DNA from: Cordilura impudica
Lineage: Eukaryota > Arthropoda > Insecta > Diptera > Scathophagidae
Assembly: GCA_963682025.1 (NCBI GenBank)
Contig: OY821518.1
Span: forward strand, 228,182,236 to 228,246,235
Reading direction: 5' to 3'
Length of the DNA stretch: 64,000 nt
In this document: positions 1-10,880 of the stretch, piece by piece
Layout: every line of letters starts with the position of its first letter
How positions within the stretch are numbered: the first letter of the stretch is position 1
Position numbers and translations under genes: made by a program
The notes under the pieces: generated by a model
Databases searched by the model: none
What the model saw: only the letters and a program-made list of their open reading frames with translations
Told to the model about the DNA's origin: nothing

Positions 1-1845
1 GATAAATGCATGCGTTTCCGGTTATATGACATAACTTCTCATTTAATTTAGTTTTTGCTAATTAAATAGCTCGCCTTAACCTCCATTGCAAAGGTAATGG
101 TTGTGTAGGGTGGCTATATGCATTAAATCGTGCTTATTGGAAATGGCTGTATAGTTTCTTTTAATTGGCCAAATATTTCTTCATTGTGGCCATATAGGTC
201 GGATGGAGTAACAAAATAATAACCAAAAAAAAAAAAAAGCTCTCTCAACTTCTTTATTAAATTATCGCCATATTTTGAAGACATAAATAAAATAATTTGT
301 TATCTTTATGCAATTTTGTATTTATGTGAATAATAATGCTTTAGTAATTATAAACAATTTTTAAAAATTTGATGTAATCGCAATCAGATATTTTGTAGGT
401 AAAGCAGAATAAAATTTCTATATAACTATGTAAAGCAAAAAACTCATTGATCAACTCGGTAACTCTATTTTGTAAAGACAATAAAAAGTTAATATGCCAA
501 ACTTATGTTCATATTTGTAAAAGAATAATGGAAAAACGTATGAAATAAAAGACCAGCCCGTGTATACTCTTAACATTGTTCTGTATAATAACTAGTTGAA
601 AATATTGACATTCATGTTAAAATAGAAATAACTATTGCAAAGCTTATTGGAACAAAAATTGTGGCGCCATCTACTGTGGCATAGTCACGCTGAGCAAAAT
701 GAAGTGACACTCTGTTAATGCAAAAGAAATGTATTTTCCCCACAACAAAATATTGCAGAATTTTATGTAAATAAAATAATATACCGATTTATTTCTAACA
801 TGCAGTTATTATGGATATACATATATAGAATATATGTATATTATTTGTATTATTTAATATATGTATGTATGTATATGTAAATATTACACACAAAAAATAC
901 AACATCAAACGTTATTTTTGTGTTTTTCTCTTTAAATAAATGAATACATAAATTTTTTTTTTTTTGCAAAATTTACATTGTTTTTTTTTTATTAACAACT
1001 AGGTATTTTAGCATTATTTGCTTTAGATGTTGGTGAATTTTTACTCCCTTTATATTAACTCGTAGTGTCTGCTTGTCGAACAAATTTTGGATCGATTTTA
1101 ATCACTTTCCCGTGACCCAATCGATCTGAAATTTTGCAGGCAGGCTCGTGGAAATGACAGAAATGATCTAACAAATTTTTTTAGTGATGCCAAAACAATG
1201 GAAACTTTAAATTTTTCTACCAAAGTTAATAAAAAAATGTACAAAGGGTTAGTTTTTATTATATTATTACCACAACGACCACAAAAACAACAAGTCCAGC
1301 TATGACAATAATGCAACATTTAGAATAACAACAAGAACAATATAGAAACATCATGTTTCTCATTTTTTTTACTTTTTCAGAGATTTCCCTGGACCTGTTC
1401 CACCGATTTAATTGATTTTTGAAATAGAAATCTTTCCATGAATTTGGTGAATCATTCTCACTAAAAATGACCACCCTAGCTGTCCTATTGAGGGCGTGAT
1501 CGTGACAAGAACAACATAGAAAATTATATTTTTTCAAGACTTTTTTTAGTTCTTCATTAAAATCTTGGGCCCTAATCGACCGATTTGGACGATTTTATAT
1601 AGCAAACTTTTCAGGATGTTAGTGAATCATTTTTTATGTCAACGAGCACCCTTGCTGCCCGATTGATGCCGTCATCGTGATTTCCACAGACGGACAGACG
1701 GACATTGCTATATCAACTCCGGTTGTTATAAGGATCAAAAATATATATATTTTATGGGGTCCAAAATTTTTTTCGAATTATAACAAACGGAATGACAAAC
1801 TTATATATACCATCTGCACACTGGAGTGGAGGGTATAATAAAAAT
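1..1845 (-). repeat. Left arm of a large inverted repeat (Helentron-like element, cut by window edge)
   Basis: Read on the minus strand, this block matches 42962-47730 in order: the TATACCCTCCACTCC end (here at about 1820-1845), the GTCCGTCTGTCCG block near 1690, the TATGTATGTATG stretch near 840, and the ATGCATGCGTTTCCGG block at base 1. The right copy carries two extra insertions that this copy lacks. The end and the GTCCGTC block are typical of DINE-1/Helentron non-autonomous rolling-circle elements in flies. Short ORFs inside (1098-1537) are not genes. The element continues off the left edge. Confidence 0.8.
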
Positions 1846-2195
1846 TAAAAATTAAAAATTAAAAACTAAAAATTAAAAATTAAAAATTAAAAATTAAAAA
1901 TTAAAAATTAATAATTAAAAATTAAAAATTAAAAATTAAAAATTAAAAATTAAAAATTAAAAATTAAAAATTAAAAATTAAAAATTAAAAATTAAAAATT
2001 AAAAATTAAAAATTAAAAATTAAAAATTAAAAATTAAAAATTAAAAATTAAAAATTAAAAATTAAAAATTAAAAATTAAAAATTAAAAATTAAAAATTAA
2101 AAATTAAAAATTAAAAATTAAAAATTAAAAATTAAAAATTAAAAATTAAAAATTAAAAATTAAAAATTAAAAATTAAAAAAATTAAAAATTAAAG
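1846..2195. repeat. Heptanucleotide array (TTAAAAA)n
   Basis: About 350 bp of nearly uninterrupted 7-bp units TTAAAAA with very few variants. It is joined directly to the Helentron-like end on the left and to a Helentron 3' end on the right. The same 7-bp period recurs at 6950-8705 and 14518-15845. Confidence 0.95.
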
Positions 2196-2250
2196 ACTCT
2201 GGAGGGTATCAAAAAATTCGGCACAGCCGAATTTAACGCTCTTACTTGTT
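2196..2250 (+). mobile_element. Helentron-like 3' terminus
   Basis: Contains GGAGGGTATC, then CGGCACAGCCGAATTTAAC and CTCTTACTTGTT. The same end closes the right arm at about 47920-47966 and, inverted and diverged, opens the copy at 6909. It marks the edge of the element carrying the array. Confidence 0.7.
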
Positions 2251-3180
2251 TATTATTTGTATTGTTTATCAGTTAAACCCATAATCAGTGTGGAATTATG
2301 AGCAATATCTAGAATTATTGATGGAACCTTACAATTTCACCTTCCTCAATACTTGTTGAATCTTCATCGTCAACTTACAAATGAAATCTGTTGGCATTAG
2401 AGCCAAGAGTTCTGGGTTATTTATATCTGGGTTTATATTCCATAAATTTTCTCATTTTACCATATATTTAATATAAATTAAGAATGAAAATCGGGAGAGC
2501 GTTCAAAAGTAAACACTTACGGAGCAGGTGATATCGTAGTACTGTTACTTTCTGAAATTTGATTCATATTTTCTTAAATACAATTGATACTTTCTGAAAT
2601 ACAATGAATATTTTTTGAAATTCAATTGATATTTTCTGAAATACAATTGATAATTTCTGAAAGTCAATTGATATTTTCTGAAATACAATTGGCAAAGGTG
2701 TAGTCAAACTATAGCATATGTTGTGCAAAACCTGTTATATTGAAGAGTCGGAGTCAAAGTCGGTTTTGGGGTCGGAGTCGGAGTCGGTAGTTTGATCATC
2801 AACACCACAGCCCTGGCTAGAGGACCATAACAAATCAAAAAAATATAGTGGTTATGGTTGTTATTTTTTTTTGTTACATAGTGTTATTAACAAAAGCTAG
2901 GTAGTTATAATTAGCTTATACCGTTCTTTGATGTTATCGATAAACCTCAACAAAAATTTTGTTATTATTATATTGATCGTTCTTCGCACCCTGCCTTTTT
3001 CGAATAACTTTTCGATGATAGTCAATTATACCTATGATACTATTTGATTTTTTTTTTTGTGAGGGATAATTGTTAAATTATTTATTTTTTTTTTTTTTGA
3101 ATAAGTGAAACTTTATGCTATAACTTGTGATTTTCCTGAAGTTAAAAAAATACTCTTAACAATAAATTTCTTAAGACGAA
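2251..3180. repeat. Non-genic stretch with two minisatellites
   Basis: At about 2555-2693 there are six degenerate units of about 21 bp built on TATTTTCTGAAATACAATTG. At about 2745-2795 there is a short GGAGTC hexamer array. A similar TTTCAGAAAAT/AATTG texture recurs near 46390-46530. Nothing else is recognisable before the ORF at 3213. Confidence 0.6.
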
Positions 3181-3212
3181 AAAATATAGACGTACTTTAA
3201 TTAGATTTTAAA

Positions 3213-3710
3213 ATGCAATGTCCACTTGGTCATCATTTATTACGTGGTAATGGCGTATATATTACAAATCCACGTCACATAAGCTTCGTTAGAAAAATGT
3301 TTCCCGACTTTCTAGCGCACGAACGAGTATGTGTGAAATGTAAAAATGATGTCGAAACTGCATACAGTTATAAATTGAAACGAGCAATAGAATTAAGAAA
3401 TGCTTCATTGATCGCATCATCTAGTAGTGAAGAACTTCAACCAAATAACAATAATAATAACCGAGAAACCCCAACTCAATCGAGTGAAACGTCTGATGAT
3501 AACCGGCCTACAACTAGTGCCCAAGCAGCTGAAAAGCTAAAGAGAAGTGAAGAAAGACAAAGGCGTCAAATGGAGAATAATAATAGGGGTATAAATGTTT
3601 TGAGAGGTGTTCGGCTACCACACATACAACCGGCTCCCAGGCGCGTGCAATTTGTGCATGCCAATCCGGACATAATGGATATTTATTTAAGTGGTACTAC
3701 AGGTGGATAA
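3213..3710 (+). CDS. Hypothetical protein, 165 aa, Cys/His-rich N-terminus and disordered tail
   Basis: I do not recognise this protein. It is an intact single ORF from ATG at 3213 to TAA. Residues 1-50 have a possible metal-binding pattern: C3 and H7/H8 in MQCPLGHH, then CVKC at about residues 40-43. Residues 68-110 are Ser/Asn/Thr-rich (six Asn in a row) and look disordered. Residues 105-125 are Lys/Arg/Glu-rich and could form a short basic helix (KLKRSEERQRRQ). The C-terminus is Gly/Thr-rich with no domain. It lies between a Helentron and a Helitron and has no recognisable partner gene. An AATAAA-type signal is possible near 3786. It could be a small host gene, a single exon of one, or a transposon accessory ORF. 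Confidence 0.5.
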   Translation: MQCPLGHHLLRGNGVYITNPRHISFVRKMFPDFLAHERVCVKCKNDVETAYSYKLKRAIELRNASLIASSSSEELQPNNNNNNRETPTQSSETSDDNRPTTSAQAAEKLKRSEERQRRQMENNNRGINVLRGVRLPHIQPAPRRVQFVHANPDIMDIYLSGTTGG

Positions 3711-4804
3711 AATTAACGTAATTATCCTTTTGATAAAAAAGTAATGATTATATATTTTATGGGCACTTTAATGAATATTTCTTGAAAATAAATTATTTCA
3801 ATGCGAATACCGAATATGTTTTTTGTGAAAAACATACTCAGGCTTGTTGGCGAGCTAAATTGGAATTTAATCAGATTTTCGCTTTGTTTGATTTTTTCAG
3901 TTCACTAAGTGGAATTGATGTTCCTTTTTTTCGAAAAAAAATTAAGTTCTGTACATGTTTAGGCTTTCAAAAAATAAGTTTTTGGTTACATTATGTAATT
4001 GAACTAATTAATTTAATAAAATGTTTAAAGAATTCATCTATATATATATAAAATTCATTTTCTGTTTGCTTGTTTGACCGCTATACAAATTTTTATTTGT
4101 TAACGGATTTCTCTGAAATTTGGTACACACTAAGGTCACAATATGCTTCTTATCGGCCACGCGTTCTTTTACGCCCACTTTTTATAAACAATTAATTTTC
4201 CGTTTTAGGTTTATTTATTCGCTACACAAATTTTTATTTTTCTAGGCATTTCTCTGAAATTTGGTACACGATCCCTGTACTCTAGTTAAGGTCACCATAT
4301 GCTTCTTTTCGGCCACGCCTACTTTTGCGCCCACTTTTTAAATTTTTCACGGGTTTCACTCGAATTTACTGTACATTATTCTCAAATCCCAGGCAAGGTC
4401 GTCATATACTTTTATCGGCCACGCCCACTTTTTTAATTTTCTATACACGGTTTCAGTGTTTGTTAACATATTTTAATTTTTCAATGGACAATGGACCACT
4501 TACTACTCTTGAGCTTACACCATTATGAAATAAACATTTTAAATCAACCTATTTCAAATTTTCCCGTCTTGCCTTTTTTACTATATGAGTTGCAACACCC
4601 CCCAAATTAATGCAGATTTATTTCATGAGTGAACAGATATAGGTTGACTAACGCTGTTGGATTACTCCGATTATAAATATTTACATCTCGCCTTTTTAAC
4701 TACAATGGAAAACAAAATATTACATTCATTTCCATCTCGTCTTTTGGCTACATTGGAAAGCAACCTATTACATATATTTCCATTTCATCTTATTCACTAT
4801 ATAA

Positions 4805-5441
4805 ATGCGTTGTAAAGGTGAAAAAAAAACTATTTGCAATTGTACCTTGCATATGAAAGCACAGCATATAGGCCGTACTACCTCAAATGCAAAACGGCTT
4901 AGAATAAACAGAACTCTAGAGAACCTAATCAGACCCAAATTCGTATCGAGTCTCAACGAGTTAGACAATCTGAGTCGAGAAATTCTGAAACACCTGAGTA
5001 AACCCAATAACGACTTGAAGCCCAAAGATCACGACCAGCTTTGTAAGAGTAGTGTAAATGCCTGAATCTACTCAAGTGCGTCTAGAAATCCAGCGGCTAA
5101 GACAAGCTTAGTCGAGGGAATGTGAAACTCCGGAAACGACTCAACAACGTCATCAGCCCCAACGGATAAGACAAGCTGACTCCAGGGAATGTGAAGCTCC
5201 TGTAATGTCCCTACCAGAAGACTTTTGTAAGTTGGTTCTTCATTGCAAGAGATGGTACAAAAAGTTGTTCCTAACATAACTACATAAGAGGACAATCTCT
5301 TACGGTAACTTAGAATCTCCCTGTTTTTCTCATAGACAATTATATGTCGCCTGCTCCAAAATTGGGAGCCAGCACAAACTTTTCGTATATGCACCAGAAG
5401 GAAAATCCAGAATTGTTGTATATCCCAAAGCTCTAGAATAA
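4805..5441 (+). pseudogene. Helitron Rep/helicase remnants (N-terminal repeats joined to helicase C-terminus)
   Basis: Two parts of a Helitron protein can be seen. About 5068-5215 reads, with breaks, as repeats of the type R-L-E-I-Q-R-L-R-Q-A...S-R-E-C-E-T-P, matching the arginine-rich repeats common near the N-terminus of insect Helitron proteins. At 5322-5441 an open stretch reads CFSHRQLYVACSKIG... to VVYPKALE and a stop, which is the last part of the Pif1-type helicase (family pattern FTHGQLYVALSRV). The Rep HUH domain and most of the helicase are missing between them, so this is an internal-deletion derivative. The 86-aa ORF starting at 4805 is open but I cannot place it. Confidence 0.6.
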
Positions 5442-5504
5442 CTAAAATTCCCAACTTTTAGACATCAGACACTCAAAATAATCCATGCTTAGTTGTAATG
5501 GTAA

Positions 5505-6451
5505 GCTGAGCACTTAGTCCCCAATGAACAAATTCCTCGAAAAAAATTAACTTATTCCCCAAAAAATTGGGGAATAACTTCACGGTGAACAAATTCCAAA
5601 ATTTTTAAAAAAGGTCCCCAAAAGAAATGGTACTGCTCTCCATATATGTCCTGCAATAAACGTAATTAAAATCTTTTCAATAGCATAATTTTGGTGCGCG
5701 GACGAGACACGACGCGCTCGCGGAGCACAGCTGAGCTAAAATATCGGATGATCTGAAAAATATAATTTTGCAATTAATATAGGTTGACAACAACTGCGCG
5801 GTAGCACTGGTGTGGCTGCAAAACGCGCGGACCCGAACGCGACTCGACGCGCTCGTGAACACAGCTCAGCTAAAATATAGGAATGTTCTGAAAAATATAT
5901 TTTGGGATTAAAATAAGTTGACGACAACTGCGCGGCAGCACGGGTGTAGCTGTCAAACACGCGGACGCGATTCGCTCGCGGAACACAGCTCAGTGAAAAG
6001 TTTTATGTTAAATTTTATCTACGTATGTGCAATAATTACTATACATATACCATAAGCAGTTGCTTAAAGTTGCGATCATTTTCCATTTTTCTTTGACGTC
6101 TCTGCTCAATGATGATCACTTATTGAATGAAGTAATTCAATTTTTAAAAGTTCTAATTCCTTTAATTTGCAAACGATTTCGTTATATTTGATGTTTACAA
6201 AATAAATAAAATTCAAAAAAAACTTAAGGCAGTGTCGCAGCTTATTTTTGAAGCATTTTTGCTGTAGCGTCTTATAAAAAAAACTTTAAAAAAATCACAA
6301 AATTTTAAATTGAAATAAAAAATGAATTTGTTCCCCCAAATAACGTAAACATGGGGAATTTTTTCACCATGAACAAATTCCCCAATCCCATACAAATTTT
6401 TGGGGAGTTCATTTTCCGGAGGAATGGTTCATTGGGGACTGAGTACTCAGC
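5505..6451. mobile_element. Non-autonomous DNA transposon with terminal inverted repeats, inside the Helitron
   Basis: The ends are inverted: GCTGAGCACTTAGTCCCCAA on the left and, read on the minus strand, GCTGAGTACTCAGTCCCCAA on the right, continuing as ATGAAC...ATTCCTC. At about 5695-6000 there are two and a partial third copy of a 130-bp GC-rich tandem unit (CGCGGACGCGACTCG...CACAGCTCAGCTAAAATAT). No coding capacity is seen, and no clear TSD could be fixed. Superfamily unassigned. Confidence 0.65.
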
Positions 6452-6527
6452 GCCTGGTGAGCATAGTGAACCATTTTTCAAGTCAAAGGCCTTTGGATCC
6501 CGGGCAAGACCGGGTAGAAACAGCTAG

Positions 6528-6908
6528 TTAAAAATAAAGTTTCGCATTAAAATTTTCTGCCAATTATTTAAATATAATAACACATCAATTTGGCGACTAG
6601 ATTCAAAAATGATTTGATGCTGGGTTGTGATATTTTGTTTTTGGTTGTAGTAAATTTATAAAATTTTAGGAAGATATTCGTTTAAGTTAGCTAACCTCAT
6701 CCCATATTCAAAAGTTTTGTCAAAAATTGAGTAAGAAATTAATCAGGCTCAAATGTTTTATTGTTAAAAACCTTATTTATTTCAAAAACTTATCATTATT
6801 CTTCAGGAGAGGTTGGGTCAAGTCATTAACCTTCATCAGTAACCAAATGTATTAGACAGCTTGCTTGGTATAAACTAAAGTTCATCAAATAAACATAACA
6901 ACAAAAAA
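6528..6908. other. Unassigned AT-rich spacer
   Basis: No ORF, repeat or terminus recognised between the Helitron end and the next Helentron. Confidence 0.5.
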
Positions 6909-6949
6909 ACAAGTAAGATTGTTAAATTCGGGCCGAAACTTTGATACCC

Positions 6950-7096
6950 TCCACCTTTTTCATTTTCAATTTTCATTTTTTTTTATATCATTTTCCATTT
7001 TTCACTTTTCAATTTTCATCTTTCGTTTTTCGTTTTTCATTTTTAGTTTTTAATTTTTCATTTTCCATTTTTCCATTTTCCATTTTTCACTTTCCA

Positions 7097-7129
<33 letters not shown>

Positions 7130-7623
7130 TATATTCCATTTTCCAATTTTCATTTTTCATTTTCCATTTTTAATTTTCCATTTTCCAATTTTCATTTTTC
7201 ATTTTTAATTTTCCATTTTCCGTTAATTTTTCGTTTTCCATTTTCCGTTTTCCATTTTTCATTTTTCAATTTTAATTTTTAATTTTCCATTTTTTTTTTA
7301 TTCTTCATTTTTTATTTTCCATATTCCATTTTCCATTTTTTCATTTTTCATTTTCCATTTGTCATTTTTAATTTTTAATTTTCCATTTTGCATTTTTAAT
7401 TTTTCATTTTCCATTTTTCATTTTCCATGTTCCATTTTCCATTTCTCATTTTCCATTTTTCATTTTCCATTTTTAATTTTTCATTTTCCATTTTCGATTT
7501 TCAATTTTTCATTTTCCATTTTTCATTTTCCATATTTCATTTTTAATTTTTCAATTTCCATTTTTCATTTTTCAATTTTGAATTTTGATTTTTCATTTTC
7601 CATTTTTAATTTTTCGTTTTCCG

Positions 7624-7654
<31 letters not shown>

Positions 7655-7776
7655 TTCAATTTTAATTTTTAATTTTCCATTTATATTTTTAATTTTTCAT
7701 TTTCCATGTTCCATTTTGCATTTTTTCATTTTTCAATTCCTATTTGTCATTTTTAATTTTTCATTTTCCATTTTGC

Positions 7777-7808
<32 letters not shown>

Positions 7809-7997
7809 TTCATTTTTCATTTTTAATTTTTCATGTTCCATTTTCCATTTCTCATTTTCCATTTTTAATTTTTCATTTTCCATTTTTAATTTTCCATTTT
7901 CCACTTTTCATTTTCCATTTTTCAATTTTAATTTTTAATTTTCCATTTTTATTTATTTTTCATTCTTTATTTTCAATATTCCATTTTCCATTTTTTA

Positions 7998-8029
<32 letters not shown>

Positions 8030-8234
8030 TTAATTTTTCATTTTCCATTTTCCATTTTCCGCTTTTCATTTTCCATTTTTCATTTTCATTTTTAATTTTT
8101 CATTTTTCATTTTTCATTTTTCATTTTTCATTTTTCATTTTTCATTTTCCATTTTTCATTTTCCATATTACATTTTTAATTTTTCAATTTCCATTTTTCA
8201 TTTTTCAATTTTGATTTTTCATTTTCCATTTTCC

Positions 8235-8266
<32 letters not shown>

Positions 8267-8705
8267 TTCAATTTTAATTTTTAAATTTCTATTTTTATTT
8301 TTCATTTTTCATTTTCCATATTCCATTTTCCATTTTTTCATTTTTCATTTTCTATTTGTCATTTTTAATTTTTCATTTTCCATTTTGCATTTTCCATTTT
8401 GCATTTTCCATTTTCCATTTTCCATTTTTCAATTTTCAATTTTCATTTTTCATTTTTCATTTTTAATTTTTCATGTTCCATTTTCCATTTTTCATTTTCC
8501 ATGTTTAATATTTCATTTTTCATTTTCCATTTTCCCTTTTCCACTTTTCATTTTCTATTTTTCATTTTCATTTTTCATTTTCTTTTTCCATTTCTCATTT
8601 CGCATTTTCCATTTTCGATTTTTCATTTTCCATTTTCCATTTTTAATTTTTTATTTTTCTTTTTTCATTTTCCATTTTTTATTTTCCATTTTCCATTTTC
8701 CATTT
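6950..8705. repeat. Large heptanucleotide array (ATTTTCC / ATTTTTC / ATTTTTA)n
   Basis: About 1.75 kb made almost entirely of 7-bp units of the forms ATTTTCC, ATTTTTC and ATTTTTA, often paired into 14-bp ATTTTCCATTTTTC units. Because 7 is not a multiple of 3, several long frames stay open and encode Phe/Ile/His/Ser/Asn-rich heptapeptide repeats (IFHFSFF). These are array artefacts, not genes. The strand asymmetry is extreme: purines other than A are almost absent. Confidence 0.95.
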
Positions 8706-8737
8706 GTTTACGCGTACAGTGCTTGAACACGCCGATT

Positions 8738-8824
8738 GTTGGCTTAACGAAACACTCTCTTTAGCTCAAAAGGTTTATCGTTGTCCTTTGAGCTGCCTTT
8801 GAGATGGTGTTTTGTTAAGCCAAC
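8738..8824. repeat. 87-bp imperfect hairpin beside the array
   Basis: GTTGGCTTAACGAAACAC at the left pairs with GTGTTTTGTTAAGCCAAC at the right, and GCTCAAAAGG with CCTTTGAGC, around an 11-base loop. It could be a small foldback element inserted into the Helentron or a structured transcript. No TSD could be fixed. Confidence 0.6.
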
Positions 8825-9559
8825 AAAATTATTACTAGTTTATAACCGGAATTGTAAGGTACGCTCAACCCCCTAAATATAAATATTGACATATTATAAT
8901 AAATAAATACCTTCCATTTTAACGTTTTGAAAAAACCCTAATCCTCTTTTTTTTATCTTTTTGAATAATTTTCCGAGGGAAATATTTTACGAAAAATCAT
9001 TTTGGTCCTTCATTTTTCATTTTCCATTTTTTATTAATTTTTAGTTTTTAATATTTAATTTTAATGATAAAAAACATGTAGTAAAACTTGCTTAGGCCAA
9101 TGTGACACGTACAGTATTAATATACACACAACTGTAATGACTTCAACAATACGAAGAATTACAACATATACAAGATATCTTAAGAAAAACAAGAAACACA
9201 CTGGAAAATTTTATTTTTTAAGAGTTTTTTCAAAGTTTCATTCATAGCTCGTGAATCCTTTGACCGATTTTGACGATTTTAAATAGCAACTCATTTTGGA
9301 CGTTAGTAAACGATATTATACAAAAACGAGCGGTCTAGCTTAGATATTGACGGCGTGATCGTGATTTCCACAGACAGACGGACAGACGGTCATCGTTAAA
9401 TCAACTTCCCTTGTTATAAGGATCAAGAAAATATATATTTTTGGGGTCTCTGGAATTTATTTCGATGCGTTACAAACGGAATGACAAACCTATATATACC
9501 CTCTGCCAATGATGTGTGGAGTGTATAAAGAAAAAAGAATTAAAAAAGAAAATTATAGC

Positions 9560-10556
9560 AAGACTAGATCGACTATACGATACCCCATACTAGTGGTGCC
9601 CTATACTAGTGGTACACATTTTTCAACAGATCTGCTTTTGAGCTATGATTTTGTAGATGAAGACGAATTTGTAGATGAAGATCAATACAATTGATTTGCA
9701 GCAAAATGATATATTATAAAAACGATAAAGTATTGCGAGATTATGTTAAGGCTGAATTCGGTAAGGATCTGATATTATTTGGAGATTGTAAAACACATTG
9801 GAATAGTTTGGTTTTTTGAATGTTAGAAAGATTTTCTATGTTGAAAGCTGTATACAAAAATCTATTATATATTTAAAACTAGATTATTTTAGTGATGGCG
9901 GAAAATGTAGCTATTTTCGCACTCTATCCAGTGAAACTGGAAGCTTTGTGCCGGAAAAACTAATATTTAATTTCAGCTTTTATTTGAAGAGCTGAGCAAA
10001 ATAAATACAACACTTTTAATTGTTTTAAAAGAACGCACCCAGGGAGACGAAAATAGCTATCTGGAGTTATATATTATTTGCATTATGCATTTGAAGAAGA
10101 AGAAGTTGCCACTATAGTTCATTCAAAACCTACTAAGAACGGTATTATAAAATCTCTAGTAGACATAGTAACCAGAATGCAATTATTTAAACAAAAATAT
10201 ATACATCAAATCAATGACACTGATCAAGGCGAAGTTGTAGAAATATATGTATAATCCACGGAATGAAAGCAGCAGTATCATGACAATGAAACAAAAGTTA
10301 GACGAAACCATTTCAAAACAAGTAAATTGTACAGTTCAAAATAATATTAAACTTTTAAAAAGAAAAATTACAATTTATGATCACCTTCTTACAATACGTC
10401 CAACAAGCGTAGCATCGGAGGGAGTATTATCTGCTGCGGGACAAATATGCATGAAAATTCACTCAAACTTAACTGATAAAAAAAAGTCTGAATGCATTAT
10501 GCTTTTTAAGAGCATACTCCCCGGTATTAAAACAATAACTAATTTTTTTCAATAAT
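9560..10556 (+). pseudogene. hAT-family transposase remnant
   Basis: The last open stretch (to 10556) reads TIRPTSVASEGVLSAAGQIC...SNLTDKKKSE, which matches the hAT C-terminal dimerisation domain (family pattern P-T-S-V-x-S-E-R-x-F-S-A-A-G). Upstream, broken by stops and shifts, come FGDCKTHWNSL and MLERFSMLKAV, resembling the hAT motif around C-x-x-T-R-W-N-S. Between them is an EEEEVATIVHSKPTK stretch. Reading frames change several times, so it is not functional. Element ends not identified; the 3' side runs straight into the next Helentron. Confidence 0.65.
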
Positions 10557-10880
10557 GAACTACGTAATATCGTTATTTTTTATTATGACTTTGCGCTGTT
10601 TGTAACTACCAAAAATATTTAATCTTCTACTATCTTTTATTATACCGGTCGACTCAGAATTACTTTCTGAGTTGATTTAGCGATGTCCGTCTGTCCGTCC
10701 GCCCTTATGAGATCGACTTAGATTGCCATAAGATCCAAATTATCAAATACTGTAAGCGTCAAAATAAAGTAAACACCAACAGCTCATCTTTAAATTGTCT
10801 TATTACAAAGTTATTACTGACTTATGATACAAGGTAATATTACAGAGTTTACTGCCATACGCTTTAGAGATTGGCTAATA

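Larger units (their letters stand above)
4037..6527 (+). mobile_element. Helitron with helicase remnants
   Basis: The 5' end starts TCTATATATATAAAATTC after an A (4036). The 3' end has a CCCGG/CCGGG hairpin (6499-6514), nine bases, then CTAG (6524-6527) followed by T. This is the classical Helitron layout: TC start, hairpin plus CTRR end, insertion between A and T with no TSD. The first 500 bp hold three or four degenerate units containing CTGAAATTTGGTACAC and CGGCCACGCC. Inside are degenerate pieces of the Rep/helicase protein (4805-5441) and a later TIR element (5505-6451). It is defective. Confidence 0.85.
6909..9530 (-). mobile_element. Helentron/DINE-1-like element with a 7-bp array core
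   Basis: On the minus strand the element starts near 9530 with TATACACTCCAC... and the GTCCGTCTGTCTG block (9370-9390). It ends at 6909 with GGAGGGTATCAAAG...CTTACTTGTT. The core is the 1.75-kb array at 6950-8705. About 300 bp around 8705-9000 is not array and may be an insertion (see the hairpin at 8738). No transposase; non-autonomous. Confidence 0.7.

Noticed and set aside
1098..1537. Two minus-strand ORFs of 73 and 92 aa in the left arm
   Set aside because: They lie within the non-coding Helentron-like repeat and are disrupted in the right arm.
6941..8764. Several overlapping plus-strand ORFs of 64-171 aa rich in Phe/Ile/His/Ser
   Set aside because: They are produced by the 7-bp array, which leaves several frames open; composition and repetition follow the DNA unit.
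8738..8824. Possible tRNA or tRNA-derived SINE
   Set aside because: The hairpin has one long stem, no cloverleaf and no A/B-box pattern.
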